A stretch of 64,000 nt of DNA from Flavobacterium sp. MC2016-06 (GTDB taxonomy: Bacteria; Bacteroidota; Bacteroidia; Flavobacteriales; Flavobacteriaceae): assembly GCF_009711165.2 (NCBI RefSeq), contig NZ_WMID02000001.1, forward strand, positions 444,675 through 508,674, given 5' to 3'. The position numbers and the translations under genes were made by a program. The notes beneath the pieces were generated by a model. That model did not search any database, was not told the DNA's origin, and worked only from the letters and a program-made list of their open reading frames with translations. Shown here one piece after another: positions 1 through 8,474 of this stretch (position 1 is its first letter; every line of letters begins with the position of its first letter).

Positions 1-1
1 A

Positions 2-514
2 GTTGGTTTAGCCAATACATTTACATACAAAAACTGGTCTCTGTATGTATTTCTTGTAGGTTCTGGAGGAAATAAAGTTCGTTTAAACCCTGTTTATGAT
101 AGTACTTATGATGATTTAACCGTATTTACAAAAGATTTTACCAATCGTTGGATCAACCCTGGAGATGAAGCTTACACAAACATACCGGTTATTGCAGACA
201 AACGATTAAATGCTAATTATGGCGGAGAGCGTACATTGGCAATTGCTTACAATACTTATAATTATTCTGATGCACGTATTGCAGACGGAGATTTTGTGAG
301 ATTAAAAAATATCTCTTTAAGCTGGGAATTTCCTAAAGATTTCAAAAGAAAATTAGGTGTTAGCACTTTTACTTTAAAAGGATCAGCAGTTAACCCTTGG
401 TTGATTTACTCAGACAAAAGATTAAATGGTCAAGATCCTGAGTTTCGTAATTCTGGAGGAGTAGCTTTACCAGTTACCTCTCAATACACTTTTACTTTAA
501 ATCTTTCATTATAA
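2..514 (+). CDS. SusC/RagA-type TonB-linked outer membrane receptor, C-terminal part (5'-truncated by window edge)
   Basis: The reading frame is open from the first bases of the window to the TAA at 512-514, so only about the last 170 residues of a roughly 1000-residue protein are seen. The stretch has alternating aromatic and polar residues typical of beta-barrel strands (for example NTFTYKNWSLYVF and YTFTLNLSL at the end), and a motif RIADGDFVRLKNISLSWEFP that is typical of the last barrel strands of SusC-family proteins. A SusD-like gene follows after 11 nt, which is the usual SusC-SusD order. SusC proteins form TonB-driven outer membrane channels that import ligands captured by the SusD lid. 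The substrate cannot be told from this fragment. The family call is strong; the plug and TonB box lie outside the window. Confidence 0.9.
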   Translation, partial: VGLANTFTYKNWSLYVFLVGSGGNKVRLNPVYDSTYDDLTVFTKDFTNRWINPGDEAYTNIPVIADKRLNANYGGERTLAIAYNTYNYSDARIADGDFVRLKNISLSWEFPKDFKRKLGVSTFTLKGSAVNPWLIYSDKRLNGQDPEFRNSGGVALPVTSQYTFTLNLSL

Positions 515-525
515 TAGTTTAAATC

Positions 526-2001
526 ATGAAAAAATTAAAAATAACTTTATCCCTATTAGTACTTATAAGTATTACTAGCTGTGATGATTTCCTGTCGGAA
601 AAACCAGATAATAGAACCGAAATTGATACTCCAGATAAAATATCAGAATTATTGGTATCAGCTTATCCGCAAATAAGCTATTTTGATATTGCTGAAACCA
701 TGTCAGACAACGTTTTTGACAGCGGAATGGCAACGACATTATTAAAAAATCAACAAAACTATAATTGGCTGATACAAACCGAAACAGCTGATATTGATAC
801 TCAAGCTTTTTATTGGGATGCCTGTTACAGAGCTATTGCACATGCAAATAAAGCGCTCGAGGCAATAGAAGAGTTAGGAAGCCCAAGCAGTCTTAATCCT
901 CAAAAAGGAGAAGCATTATTAGCAAGAGCTTATTCTCATTTCATGTTGGTTTCCTTTTGGTCACAGCGTTATAATCCAGCTACAGCAGGAAAAGACTTAG
1001 GAATTCCTTATGTAACAAAACCAGAAACAGAATTATTAACAAAATATACTAGAAATAGCGTAGCTGAAGTTTTTGAATTCATTCAAAAAGACATTGAAGA
1101 AGGACTGCCTTTGGTTACAAATGATTATAAAGAACCTAAATTTCATTTTAATAAAGATGCAGCAAAAGCTTTTGCAAGCCGTTTTTATTTAATAAAAGGA
1201 GATTGGGACAAAGTAATTGCATTATCTGATGATTTAGGAAGCAAACCAGTTGGTAAATTAAGAGATTTTGCCTCTTATAAATTAATGGCAGTAAACGATC
1301 AAAGAATAAGTTATGCAAGCAGCGATGCAGCGACAAATTTATTAATTGTATCACCAAACTCTATCGTAGGCAGATCAGCAGGTTCAAATAGATTTTACCT
1401 TTTAGGAGCTAGATATCCAGAAATATTCGGTTCAGCTACAAGTCTTTTTGGAAAAACCTGGCTTTATAGTTTCTATTCATCAAATAGCAGTATAACAGTG
1501 TTTCTTCCTAAGTTTTATGAGTACTTTAAATATACCAACGTAACAGCTGGAATTGGAGAGCCTTACACAGCAGAAGTTTTATTAAGTAACGATGAGTTTT
1601 TCTTAAACAGAATAGAAGCTCATGTTATGAAAGGGCAGACTGCATTGGCAAATGATGAGCTTGAATATTTCTTATCAACAAGAACTACAGGTTATGTCTC
1701 TACAGATAAAGTAACAGAAGCAAAAGTAGTAGCAAAATATCCTGTAATTCAAGACGAATACACACCATATTATGCTATGACACCTGTACAAACATCGTAC
1801 ATAAAAGCAATTGCAGAAACAAGACGCAGAGATTTTGTACACGAAGGAATGAGATGGTTTGATGTTAAACGTTTTAATCTTGTAGTAACACACGAAACGA
1901 TCAATCAGCCTGTAAACATTTTAGTGAAAGATGATAACCGTAGAGCGTTACAAATTCCGCTTCATGCATCAAATACAGGTGTTGAATTAAATCCTAGATA
2001 A
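526..2001 (+). CDS. SusD/RagB family nutrient-binding outer membrane lipoprotein
   Basis: 491 residues. The N-terminus is a lipoprotein signal (MKKLKITLSLLVLISITSC) with Cys19 as the lipidation site, followed by DDFLSEKP, the classical start of mature SusD-like proteins. A helical TPR-like scaffold follows (ALEAIEELG, GEALLARAYSHFMLVSFW), and the C-terminal RRRDFVHEGMRWFDVKRF motif is diagnostic of the SusD/RagB C-terminal domain. The protein would sit on the cell surface and close over the SusC channel encoded 11 nt upstream. The next two genes, a HExxH lipoprotein and a DUF4302 lipoprotein, follow within 20 nt, so all four are probably one operon. No glycan-degrading enzyme is linked, which argues against a classical polysaccharide utilisation locus. 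Confidence 0.95.
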   Translation: MKKLKITLSLLVLISITSCDDFLSEKPDNRTEIDTPDKISELLVSAYPQISYFDIAETMSDNVFDSGMATTLLKNQQNYNWLIQTETADIDTQAFYWDACYRAIAHANKALEAIEELGSPSSLNPQKGEALLARAYSHFMLVSFWSQRYNPATAGKDLGIPYVTKPETELLTKYTRNSVAEVFEFIQKDIEEGLPLVTNDYKEPKFHFNKDAAKAFASRFYLIKGDWDKVIALSDDLGSKPVGKLRDFASYKLMAVNDQRISYASSDAATNLLIVSPNSIVGRSAGSNRFYLLGARYPEIFGSATSLFGKTWLYSFYSSNSSITVFLPKFYEYFKYTNVTAGIGEPYTAEVLLSNDEFFLNRIEAHVMKGQTALANDELEYFLSTRTTGYVSTDKVTEAKVVAKYPVIQDEYTPYYAMTPVQTSYIKAIAETRRRDFVHEGMRWFDVKRFNLVVTHETINQPVNILVKDDNRRALQIPLHASNTGVELNPR

Positions 2002-2019
2002 CCTTAAAACTAAAATCTT

Positions 2020-2880
2020 ATGAAACTATTACAATATAAAAAAATAGCCGTTTCGTTTATGGTTTCGGTAGTACTTATCTCTTGTGCACAGGATGAACAA
2101 CCTGGAGAAAGTCAATTAGACTATACACAGCCAACGCAGACAACTTTAGACAAATGGATTGTAACCAATTATTTAAATCCATTTAATATTAATGTACAAT
2201 ACAAATGGAACCAAAATACAGTAGATAACAGCCGTTATTTATACCCGCCAGCAGTAGATATGGTACAGCCGGCCTTAGAAATTGTGCAGCAAATATGGTT
2301 AGACAGCTACTCAACAATTGGAGGCGCAGATTTTGTAAAAAAAATTGCTCCCAGAGAAATTGTTTTAATTGGTGGTGTCAACTTAAACAGTGTTGGAACC
2401 AAGACTTTAGGAATCGCCGAAGGTGGACAACGTGTTACTTTGTTTGAAACCGATTACATAGACAAATCAGATCGTGGAAGTGTAACACAGTTTATACACA
2501 CCATTCAACACGAGTACGTTCATATTTTAAATCAAAACAAACCTTTTGATGAAAAAGCCTGGGCAGCTATTACGCCAGCAGGATACACTTCAGATTGGTA
2601 CAATTATGACATTGAAGAATCTAACGAAATTGGTTTTATTACAAGTTACGCAAGATCTAATATCACAGAAGATTTTGCAGAAACGGCTTCAACAATTTTA
2701 GGAATTTCTAAAGCAGAATATGCAGCGTTTTTAGCAGGCATTCAAGACCCTGCAGCTCTTGCAGCATTAAAAGCAAAAGAAGCAATTGTGGTAAAATATT
2801 ATAAAGATGCCTTCAACATAGATTTTTATGCATTGCGTGATGAAGCAGAAAAAAATACTAATGCGGTAATTAATAACTAA
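2020..2880 (+). CDS. Putative zinc metallohydrolase lipoprotein (HExxH) associated with SusC/SusD
   Basis: 286 residues with a lipoprotein signal ending in VVLISC-AQDEQ. Residues 164-168 read HEYVH, a HExxH zincin motif, preceded by a hydrophobic helix (FIHTIQHEYVHIL). A downstream ITEDFAETAS segment (around residue 225) could supply the third metal ligand. The length, lipoprotein signal and position after SusD fit the TIGR family of substrate-import-associated zinc metallohydrolase lipoproteins that travels with SusC/SusD pairs; I recognise this from memory without a search. It probably acts at the cell surface, perhaps trimming a peptide before import, or binding metal; the substrate is unknown. 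It lies 18 nt after susD and 12 nt before the DUF4302 gene. Confidence 0.8.
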   Translation: MKLLQYKKIAVSFMVSVVLISCAQDEQPGESQLDYTQPTQTTLDKWIVTNYLNPFNINVQYKWNQNTVDNSRYLYPPAVDMVQPALEIVQQIWLDSYSTIGGADFVKKIAPREIVLIGGVNLNSVGTKTLGIAEGGQRVTLFETDYIDKSDRGSVTQFIHTIQHEYVHILNQNKPFDEKAWAAITPAGYTSDWYNYDIEESNEIGFITSYARSNITEDFAETASTILGISKAEYAAFLAGIQDPAALAALKAKEAIVVKYYKDAFNIDFYALRDEAEKNTNAVINN

Positions 2881-2892
2881 TATAAAAGTATT

Positions 2893-4239
2893 ATGAAAAT
2901 AAAAAACATATATAAGTACTTAACTGCAATGCTTTTAGTATTGTATTTAAGCGCCTGCAGCAACAATACAGATGCAGATCAATTATTTGATAAAACGCCT
3001 ACAGAGCGTTTAAATGCACAAAAGAAAGAATTAAACGATATATTACTTTCTTCAGAATTTGGCTGGAAAGCAGTTTACTTTACAGACAATACAGTTTTAG
3101 GAGGTTATACACATTTATTCAAATTTGCTGCAGATGGAACTGTACAAATGGCTTCAGATTTTGATGCTGATACAGATGTTTATAAAAGCGAGTATCAAGT
3201 TCAATTAGGAAGTACAGTAAGTTTGGTATTTACTACCAAAAACAGAATACATCTTTTATCAGAATCAGACAATTATCCAATTCCAGCTTTACGAAGCAAA
3301 GGATATTTAGGAGATTTTCAGTTCTTGTATTACGGTCAGGAAAATGGAGATATTGTTTTTAAAACGAATAGAAACGGACAAGAATTACGTTTTGTAAAAG
3401 CAACGGCGCAAGATTGGCAGGACCTTCATCTAAATTTAGACATGGAGCAAAATGTTATTGGTGCAGATTCTCGACCACTTTTTAGATTATTAGAAACAAA
3501 TGACGGTACAACAAAACACCAATTTGATTTTGCTTTTGATCCAGTAACTCGTTTTGCAAATGCAACTTCTATAGAAACAGGATATGCAGTAAGTTATAAT
3601 ATGGGAGTTGGGTATTCTCCAACAGGTATTGTAGTAAGTCCAGCAGTTGAAGTAGCAGGTCAAAAGCTGACCGTTTTTGTATATAATGATGCTGATGGAA
3701 GTTTTACTGCTACGGGAACAGGCGGCGTAACAGCAACTATAAAATACAGTAATAAACCATTAATTCTTAATGATGATTACAAAGCATTATTAACAGGAAA
3801 ACCACAAATTGTCTTAGGTTATATTGCTGCAAATTTATATACAGCACCTACAACTTCAACATATTGTAAAGATTTGTTAGATAAAGCCAATGCTACTTTA
3901 CCAGCCAATCAGAAAATAAGTAGAATACAAATTTATTTTAATTCAGCTTTTGGTACTTATATAGAATATAGATTTAACGGAGGAAAAGCAAGCCTTTATC
4001 ATAACGTTACTACATCTGAAAACACCACAAATAAAACAATTATTTTTAATCATGATTCATGGGATAATGGTACTGCATATATAGCTGCGCCAGCTTTCCT
4101 AAAAGATCTAGATGCAGAGTTTATGAACACTAACGGTTTGTATATTAGAAAAGAAAGTTTTAAAATAACATACTCTAATACAATTTGGACTATTACTAGT
4201 TCAACAACCAATTTTAGATTAACAACATATCAATTATAA
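2893..4239 (+). CDS. DUF4302-type lipoprotein
   Basis: 448 residues with a lipoprotein signal (YLTAMLLVLYLSAC, lipidated Cys around residue 22). The start of the mature protein, DQLFDKTPTERLNAQKKELNDILLSSEFGWKAVYF, contains the conserved opening of DUF4302 proteins, which commonly occur as the last gene of SusC/SusD loci carrying a HExxH lipoprotein; the family assignment is from memory. The rest is beta-rich with no catalytic motif I can name. The gene is 12 nt after the metallohydrolase and is followed 34 nt later by a strong terminator, so it closes the operon. A surface-exposed accessory binding protein is the likely role; ligand unknown. Confidence 0.75.
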   Translation: MKIKNIYKYLTAMLLVLYLSACSNNTDADQLFDKTPTERLNAQKKELNDILLSSEFGWKAVYFTDNTVLGGYTHLFKFAADGTVQMASDFDADTDVYKSEYQVQLGSTVSLVFTTKNRIHLLSESDNYPIPALRSKGYLGDFQFLYYGQENGDIVFKTNRNGQELRFVKATAQDWQDLHLNLDMEQNVIGADSRPLFRLLETNDGTTKHQFDFAFDPVTRFANATSIETGYAVSYNMGVGYSPTGIVVSPAVEVAGQKLTVFVYNDADGSFTATGTGGVTATIKYSNKPLILNDDYKALLTGKPQIVLGYIAANLYTAPTTSTYCKDLLDKANATLPANQKISRIQIYFNSAFGTYIEYRFNGGKASLYHNVTTSENTTNKTIIFNHDSWDNGTAYIAAPAFLKDLDAEFMNTNGLYIRKESFKITYSNTIWTITSSTTNFRLTTYQL

Positions 4240-4272
4240 CAAGTTTAGTTTTTGATTTTTATTTTGGATAAG

Positions 4273-4301
4273 AGCAGCTCAATTTTGAGCTGCTTTTTTT
4301 A
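4273..4301 (+). terminator. Rho-independent terminator of the SusC/SusD operon
   Basis: A 10-bp perfect stem (arms 4273-4282 and 4285-4294, AGCAGCTCAA core) is followed by a run of T. The same hairpin core recurs after the next gene at 4646-4680. Confidence 0.85.
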
Positions 4302-4342
4302 AATAAGCATTTAGAATAATTTAAATATTAAAAGTAAATCAG

Positions 4343-4615
4343 ATGAAAAAATATAGTACACCAATAAACATCTTTATTTTATTATGGGGTTTTATACTTA
4401 TAGTAATATCCGAATTGTATAGCGAATATGTTAGGTATTATTTATACCTCTCGTTAATAATCATGATTCCTATTATGATTTGGAATCTTATCAAACAAAA
4501 GAAAAATGATAAAGTTGAAGGAACTAAAGAATTTCAATTTTCAATTTATAGAATGTTGTTTATGGCAGTAGTTCTCGTAATTATGTTTTACATGACTAAA
4601 CAAAATCATATTTAA
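4343..4615 (+). CDS. Small three-helix membrane protein, unknown function
   Basis: 90 residues. I see three hydrophobic segments: about residues 9-27 (INIFILLWGFILIVISEL), 32-49 (YYLYLSLIIMIPIMIWNL) and 69-84 (MLFMAVVLVIMFYM), with a charged loop KQKKNDKVEGTKE between the second and third. This predicts an inner-membrane protein. I do not recognise a family. It stands alone between two terminators with the same hairpin core, so it appears to be its own transcription unit; no convincing promoter box was found. AT content matches its neighbours. It could be a spurious ORF, but the clean membrane topology and the dedicated terminator support a real gene. Confidence 0.55.
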   Translation: MKKYSTPINIFILLWGFILIVISELYSEYVRYYLYLSLIIMIPIMIWNLIKQKKNDKVEGTKEFQFSIYRMLFMAVVLVIMFYMTKQNHI

Positions 4616-4645
4616 AGATTTTAGATTTTAATTTTTTTATTTTGA

Positions 4646-4680
4646 AAAAGAGCAGCTCAATTTTGAGCTGCTCTTTTGTT
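4646..4680 (+). terminator. Rho-independent terminator after the small membrane protein
   Basis: A 15-bp perfect stem, arms 4646-4660 and 4663-4677, with T-rich 3' arm. The core AGCAGCTCAA/TTGAGCTGCT is the same as in the terminator at 4273-4301, and the flanking T-rich sequence is also similar. Confidence 0.85.
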
Positions 4681-4967
4681 TATAAATACAAATATTAAAT
4701 TAAAACTGTACGGCTAGATTTAGGTATTATTTAAATGAGAAGTATTTTTTTGCACTATAATAGATTTTTCAGAAAGAAATTACGAATGCTGAATTTTAAG
4801 TTTTATAGGAATCTAAATGGTATTTATTTAATAAAAAACTTACATTTTTGTTTTTATTATTCATATATTTATAGTTAGAAACCAGTTAATTACATTTGGT
4901 TTCTGGGTCTGAAACTCAACAGACATAAAATTGTTTTGAGAAATAAAAATTACATAACCAATTTATT
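4681..4967. other. AT-rich spacer upstream of GG-leader peptide
   Basis: No ORF of note. It contains a small hairpin (8-bp arms 4877-4884 and 4897-4904, AGAAACCA/TGGTTTCT) that would lie in the 5' leader of the peptide gene, and a weak -7-like TATATTTA at 4864-4871. Confidence 0.4.
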
Positions 4968-5192
4968 ATGCTAAAGAAAATTTTTAATCTTGAGAAAATT
5001 GAATTACTAACCAGTGAACAATTAAAAAGTATTATTGGAGGTGGGGAAGTCCAACCAAAATGTATAGTTTTTGCTCCTCCTGGCAGTTCAGGTTCATCAT
5101 ATCCTTTTTATCCATGTGCTCATAATCCAGGAACTGTGCCTACATTGTGTCCAGATCCTAATGATGATTTTGCACCACCTATTATTTGTTAA
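4968..5192 (+). CDS. Orphan GG-leader peptide (bacteriocin-like / natural-product precursor)
   Basis: 74 residues. Residues 1-26 form a double-glycine leader: MLKKIFNLEKIELLTSEQLK then SIIGGG. The remaining 48 residues form a Cys/Pro/Gly/Ser-rich core (three Cys, segments PPGSSGSSYPFYPC and NPGTVPTLCPDPND). This is the layout of Bacteroidota GG-leader precursor peptides, which are cleaved after GG by a C39-type peptidase exporter and sometimes modified. No exporter, radical-SAM enzyme or cyclodehydratase is encoded nearby. A second peptide with a closely similar leader lies at 32919-33125. A strong terminator follows at once. Leader recognition is by pattern; activity and modification are unknown. 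Confidence 0.75.
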   Translation: MLKKIFNLEKIELLTSEQLKSIIGGGEVQPKCIVFAPPGSSGSSYPFYPCAHNPGTVPTLCPDPNDDFAPPIIC

Positions 5193-5217
5193 GCATAATA
5201 CAATTTGTATAAAATTT

Positions 5218-5250
5218 AAACAGCTGCAAGAATGTTTTGCAGCTGTTTTT
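5218..5250 (+). terminator. Terminator of the GG-leader peptide gene
   Basis: A 12-bp perfect stem (arms 5218-5229 and 5237-5248) followed by T residues, 26 nt after the stop codon. Confidence 0.85.
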
Positions 5251-5463
5251 AAATTATATGTAGTATAGTAATTTTATTGAGACGATATTGTTTTTATTTT
5301 CAATAGGTTAAGTATTATTAAGAAATAGATGCAAATGTCTTTTGTTTAAATTAAATTTTATGATTAAGATAAATTAAAAGTCAAATCGATTATTTTAATA
5401 TTGTTAGATGAAAGTTTTAAATAGGATTCATAAAGGTTATTTTTTTTAAAAAGGGAATTATCA
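5251..5463. other. AT-rich spacer, no gene seen
   Basis: This stretch lies between the peptide terminator and the fabG promoter. I see no ORF, repeat or hairpin worth naming. Confidence 0.5.
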
Positions 5464-5471
5464 TATATTTG
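5464..5471 (+). promoter_or_regulatory. Predicted -7 box of the fabG promoter
   Basis: TATATTTG matches the Bacteroidota primary-sigma -7 consensus TAnnTTTG, 54 nt upstream of the fabG ATG. No clear -33 TTG is visible. Confidence 0.5.
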
Positions 5472-5525
5472 ACAAGTCATTCATAGCAGGAATAACTGCA
5501 ATAAATATTAAAATTAATTTTGAAT

Positions 5526-6272
5526 ATGAAATTACTAGAAGGAAAAGTTGCCATTATTACAGGCGCTAGTCGTGGAATTGGAAAAGGAATTGCTGAAGTT
5601 TTTGCTAAACACGGAGCAAACGTAGCGTTTACATATAGTTCATCTGCTGCTTCTGCAGAAGCTTTAGAAGCTGAATTAAACGCTTTAGGAGTAAAAGCAA
5701 AAGGATACCAATCCAATGCGGCTGATTTTAATGAAGCTCAAACTTTTGTTGAAGCTGTTTTAGCTGATTTTGGAACAGTTGATATTTTAATTAACAATGC
5801 CGGAATTACAAAAGACAACCTATTAATGCGTATGTCTGAAGCAGATTTTGATCAAGTAATTGATGTTAACTTAAAATCTGTTTTTAATATGACAAAAGCA
5901 ATTCAAAAAACATTCTTAAAACAACGTGCTGGTTCTATCATCAACATTAGTTCAGTAGTAGGAGTTTCTGGTAATGCAGGTCAAACAAATTACGCTGCTT
6001 CAAAAGCGGGTGCAATTGGTTTTACTAAATCGGTAGCTTTAGAATTAGGATCTCGTAATATTCGTTGTAATGCAATTGCTCCAGGATTTATCGAAACAGA
6101 AATGACTGCAAAATTAAGTGAAGATGTAGTAAAAGGATGGAGAGAAGGAATCCCATTAAAACGCGGCGGAACTACAGAAGATGTTGCAAATGCATGTTTA
6201 TTCCTAGCTTCAGACATGAGCGCTTACATTACAGGACAAGTTCTAAATGTTTGCGGAGGAATGCTTACTTAA
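5526..6272 (+). CDS. fabG: 3-oxoacyl-ACP reductase FabG
   Basis: 248 residues from the ATG at 5526; an in-frame TTG at 5520 is rejected because MKLLEGKVAIITGASRGIG is the usual FabG start. It is a short-chain dehydrogenase: the NADP(H)-binding TGASRGIG glycine motif is at residues 12-19, NNAG at about 89-92, and the catalytic triad is Ser143, Tyr156 (NYAASKAG) and Lys160. The spacing is identical to E. coli FabG (Ser138/Tyr151/Lys155). The C-terminus ITGQVLNVCGGM is also typical. It reduces 3-oxoacyl-ACP in the cytoplasmic fatty acid elongation cycle. It is not in a fab cluster; a VWA-domain membrane protein gene follows 78 nt later, possibly cotranscribed. Confidence 0.95.
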   Translation: MKLLEGKVAIITGASRGIGKGIAEVFAKHGANVAFTYSSSAASAEALEAELNALGVKAKGYQSNAADFNEAQTFVEAVLADFGTVDILINNAGITKDNLLMRMSEADFDQVIDVNLKSVFNMTKAIQKTFLKQRAGSIINISSVVGVSGNAGQTNYAASKAGAIGFTKSVALELGSRNIRCNAIAPGFIETEMTAKLSEDVVKGWREGIPLKRGGTTEDVANACLFLASDMSAYITGQVLNVCGGMLT

Positions 6273-6350
6273 TAAATTAATTGCTAATGGTTTGTTGTTT
6301 ATTGTTCTGCAGCCAAAAATGATAAACTCAAAACCATAAACCAAATATAT

Positions 6351-8378
6351 ATGACTACAAACACGATTCTATTATTATTACTTTCTTTAGTAATAGCTGG
6401 TGGCTTGTCGTATTTTCAATATTTTTTTAAAGCCAAAAGTAAATCCAATGTGATTTTTCTTTTGGCTTTTTTACGTTTTTTAGCCATTTTTGGATTATTG
6501 GTTTTATTAATAAATCCAATAATTACAAAAAATGCACTCCAAGTAACAAAAACACCTTTAGCCGTTGTAGTAGACAATTCAAGTTCAATTACAGCCTTAA
6601 AGTCAGACAAAAAAGTTACCGAGTTGTACCAGAAAATAGTATCAAATCCTGCACTTCAGGAAAAATTTGATATTCAATCGTATCAATTTGATGCTGATTT
6701 TAAACCTTCAAAAGATTTTGACTTTAAAGGAACACAAACCAATTTAGACGAAGCAGCAAAGAATTTAAAAAGCATCAATAAAAACCTGACTTTCCCAACC
6801 GTAATCATTACAGACGGAAATCAAACTACTGGAAACGATTATGTATATCGTTTTGATCCAGTAAATAAAGTATATCCTTTAGTTGTAGGAGACACAACTA
6901 CCTTTTTAGATTTAAAAATCAATCAGTTAAACGTTAATAAATACGCGTTTCACAAAAATAAATTTCCAGTCGAAGTTTTCTTGCAGTATGCTGGTGACAA
7001 AACAACAAATGCCGACTTCACCATCACGCAGGGAAATACAGTTGTAGCCAAAGAAAAAGTATCTTTTTCTCCCTCTAAAAAAACAGCCGTTTTAAATTTA
7101 TTACTACCAGCAGATAAAGTAGGATTGCAAGTTTTTAGAGCATCAGTTTTGTCTAATGCAAAAGAAAAAAACAGCTATAACAATATCAAGAATTTTGCTG
7201 TAGAAGTAATCGATCAAAAATCTGTTGTTGCTATAGTTTCGGCTATAAATCATCCAGATATTGCAGGACTTAAGCGTTCCATAGAAACTAATGCACAACG
7301 TAAAGTAATATTGGTTAAGCCAAATGAAATCAATCTATTACAAGATGTTTCAGTTTTAGTTTTATATCAGCCAACAACCGCTTTCAAAGCCATTTTTGAT
7401 AATAACAAATTAGCAGGAACAAACACATTTATTATAACAGGAAACAACACCGATTTTAATTTTCTGAATCAGCAGCAAACCAATTTAGTGTTTAAAATGA
7501 GCGGGCAGAGAGAAGATTATTTATCTGAATTTGATTCTCAGTTTAATCTTTTTGCAATAGATAATATTGGGTTTGAAAATTTCCCGCCGCTGCAAAATGT
7601 ATTCGGAACCATTACAACAAACGGAAATGTTTCTGTTTTACTTTCTTCAAAAATTAGAAACGTTTCTACAGGTGCTCCATTGTTGGCTTTCGCCGAAAAT
7701 CAAAACAAACGTACCGCATTTCTTTTAGGAGAAAACAGCTGGAAATGGCGTTTACAAAGCCATATCGACAATCAGTCATTTGAGAAATACGATGTATTTA
7801 TCGATAAAATAATTCAGTATTTAGCCTCAACAACCTCAAGAAAATCATTAGTAGTAACACACGAAAGCTTTTATAATTCTGGAGAAGAAATTGTGATTAA
7901 TGCACAATACTTCAATAAAAATTATGAGTTTGACGAAAAAGCAAGATTAACGATAAGCGTAACAAATGCAGCAACCAAACAAGTTAAAAACTACGATTTA
8001 TTAAAAGGAAATAATTCATTTTCAGCCAATTTAGAAGGTTTAGCAGCAGGAAAATATAATTTTTCGGTAAAAGAATTAAATACAAATACCACTTATTCAA
8101 GTCATTTTGAGATATTAGACTTCGATATCGAAAAGCAATTTGTCAATCCAGATGTTTTAAAACTACAGCAGTTAGCATTACAAACAAACGGAAAAGCCTA
8201 TTTTGAAAATCAAGCAGATCTCTTGATTAATGCACTATTAGAAAATAAAGCATACAAATCGATAGAGAAAAATATTTCAACAAAAACGCCCATTATTGAT
8301 TGGGTTTGGCTTTTGATTTTAATTGCCGCTTTATTAACTGCAGAATGGTTTATTAGAAAATATAACGGATTGTTGTAG
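6351..8378 (+). CDS. VWA-domain membrane protein
   Basis: 675 residues. Two N-terminal hydrophobic helices (about 4-22 and 34-57) and one near the C-terminus (about 650-668, WVWLLILIAALLTAEW) anchor a large extracytoplasmic middle. Immediately after helix 2 a von Willebrand factor A fold begins: VVVDNSSSI gives the DxSxS MIDAS triad, with a Thr in KGTQTNL and Asp in VIITDGNQ completing the metal site. The rest is beta-rich (Ig-like segments) ending in FVNPDVLKLQQLALQTNGKAYF. Related Bacteroidota proteins of this layout are annotated only as VWA domain or membrane proteins. The substrate or partner is unknown. Preceded by fabG and followed 96 nt later by a LysR gene. Confidence 0.75.
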   Translation: MTTNTILLLLLSLVIAGGLSYFQYFFKAKSKSNVIFLLAFLRFLAIFGLLVLLINPIITKNALQVTKTPLAVVVDNSSSITALKSDKKVTELYQKIVSNPALQEKFDIQSYQFDADFKPSKDFDFKGTQTNLDEAAKNLKSINKNLTFPTVIITDGNQTTGNDYVYRFDPVNKVYPLVVGDTTTFLDLKINQLNVNKYAFHKNKFPVEVFLQYAGDKTTNADFTITQGNTVVAKEKVSFSPSKKTAVLNLLLPADKVGLQVFRASVLSNAKEKNSYNNIKNFAVEVIDQKSVVAIVSAINHPDIAGLKRSIETNAQRKVILVKPNEINLLQDVSVLVLYQPTTAFKAIFDNNKLAGTNTFIITGNNTDFNFLNQQQTNLVFKMSGQREDYLSEFDSQFNLFAIDNIGFENFPPLQNVFGTITTNGNVSVLLSSKIRNVSTGAPLLAFAENQNKRTAFLLGENSWKWRLQSHIDNQSFEKYDVFIDKIIQYLASTTSRKSLVVTHESFYNSGEEIVINAQYFNKNYEFDEKARLTISVTNAATKQVKNYDLLKGNNSFSANLEGLAAGKYNFSVKELNTNTTYSSHFEILDFDIEKQFVNPDVLKLQQLALQTNGKAYFENQADLLINALLENKAYKSIEKNISTKTPIIDWVWLLILIAALLTAEWFIRKYNGLL

Positions 8379-8474
8379 AAAGCTTTAAGGATTAAAAGAA
8401 TCTAATTTTTAAGCTAAATTCGTAACTTGAAACCTGAAACTTGAAACAAAATAATAATTTAATACATTTTTCCA

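Noticed and set aside
5071..5268. Alternative-frame ORF overlapping the first GG-leader peptide
   Set aside because: It reads through the terminator hairpin; the GG-leader frame is the better one.
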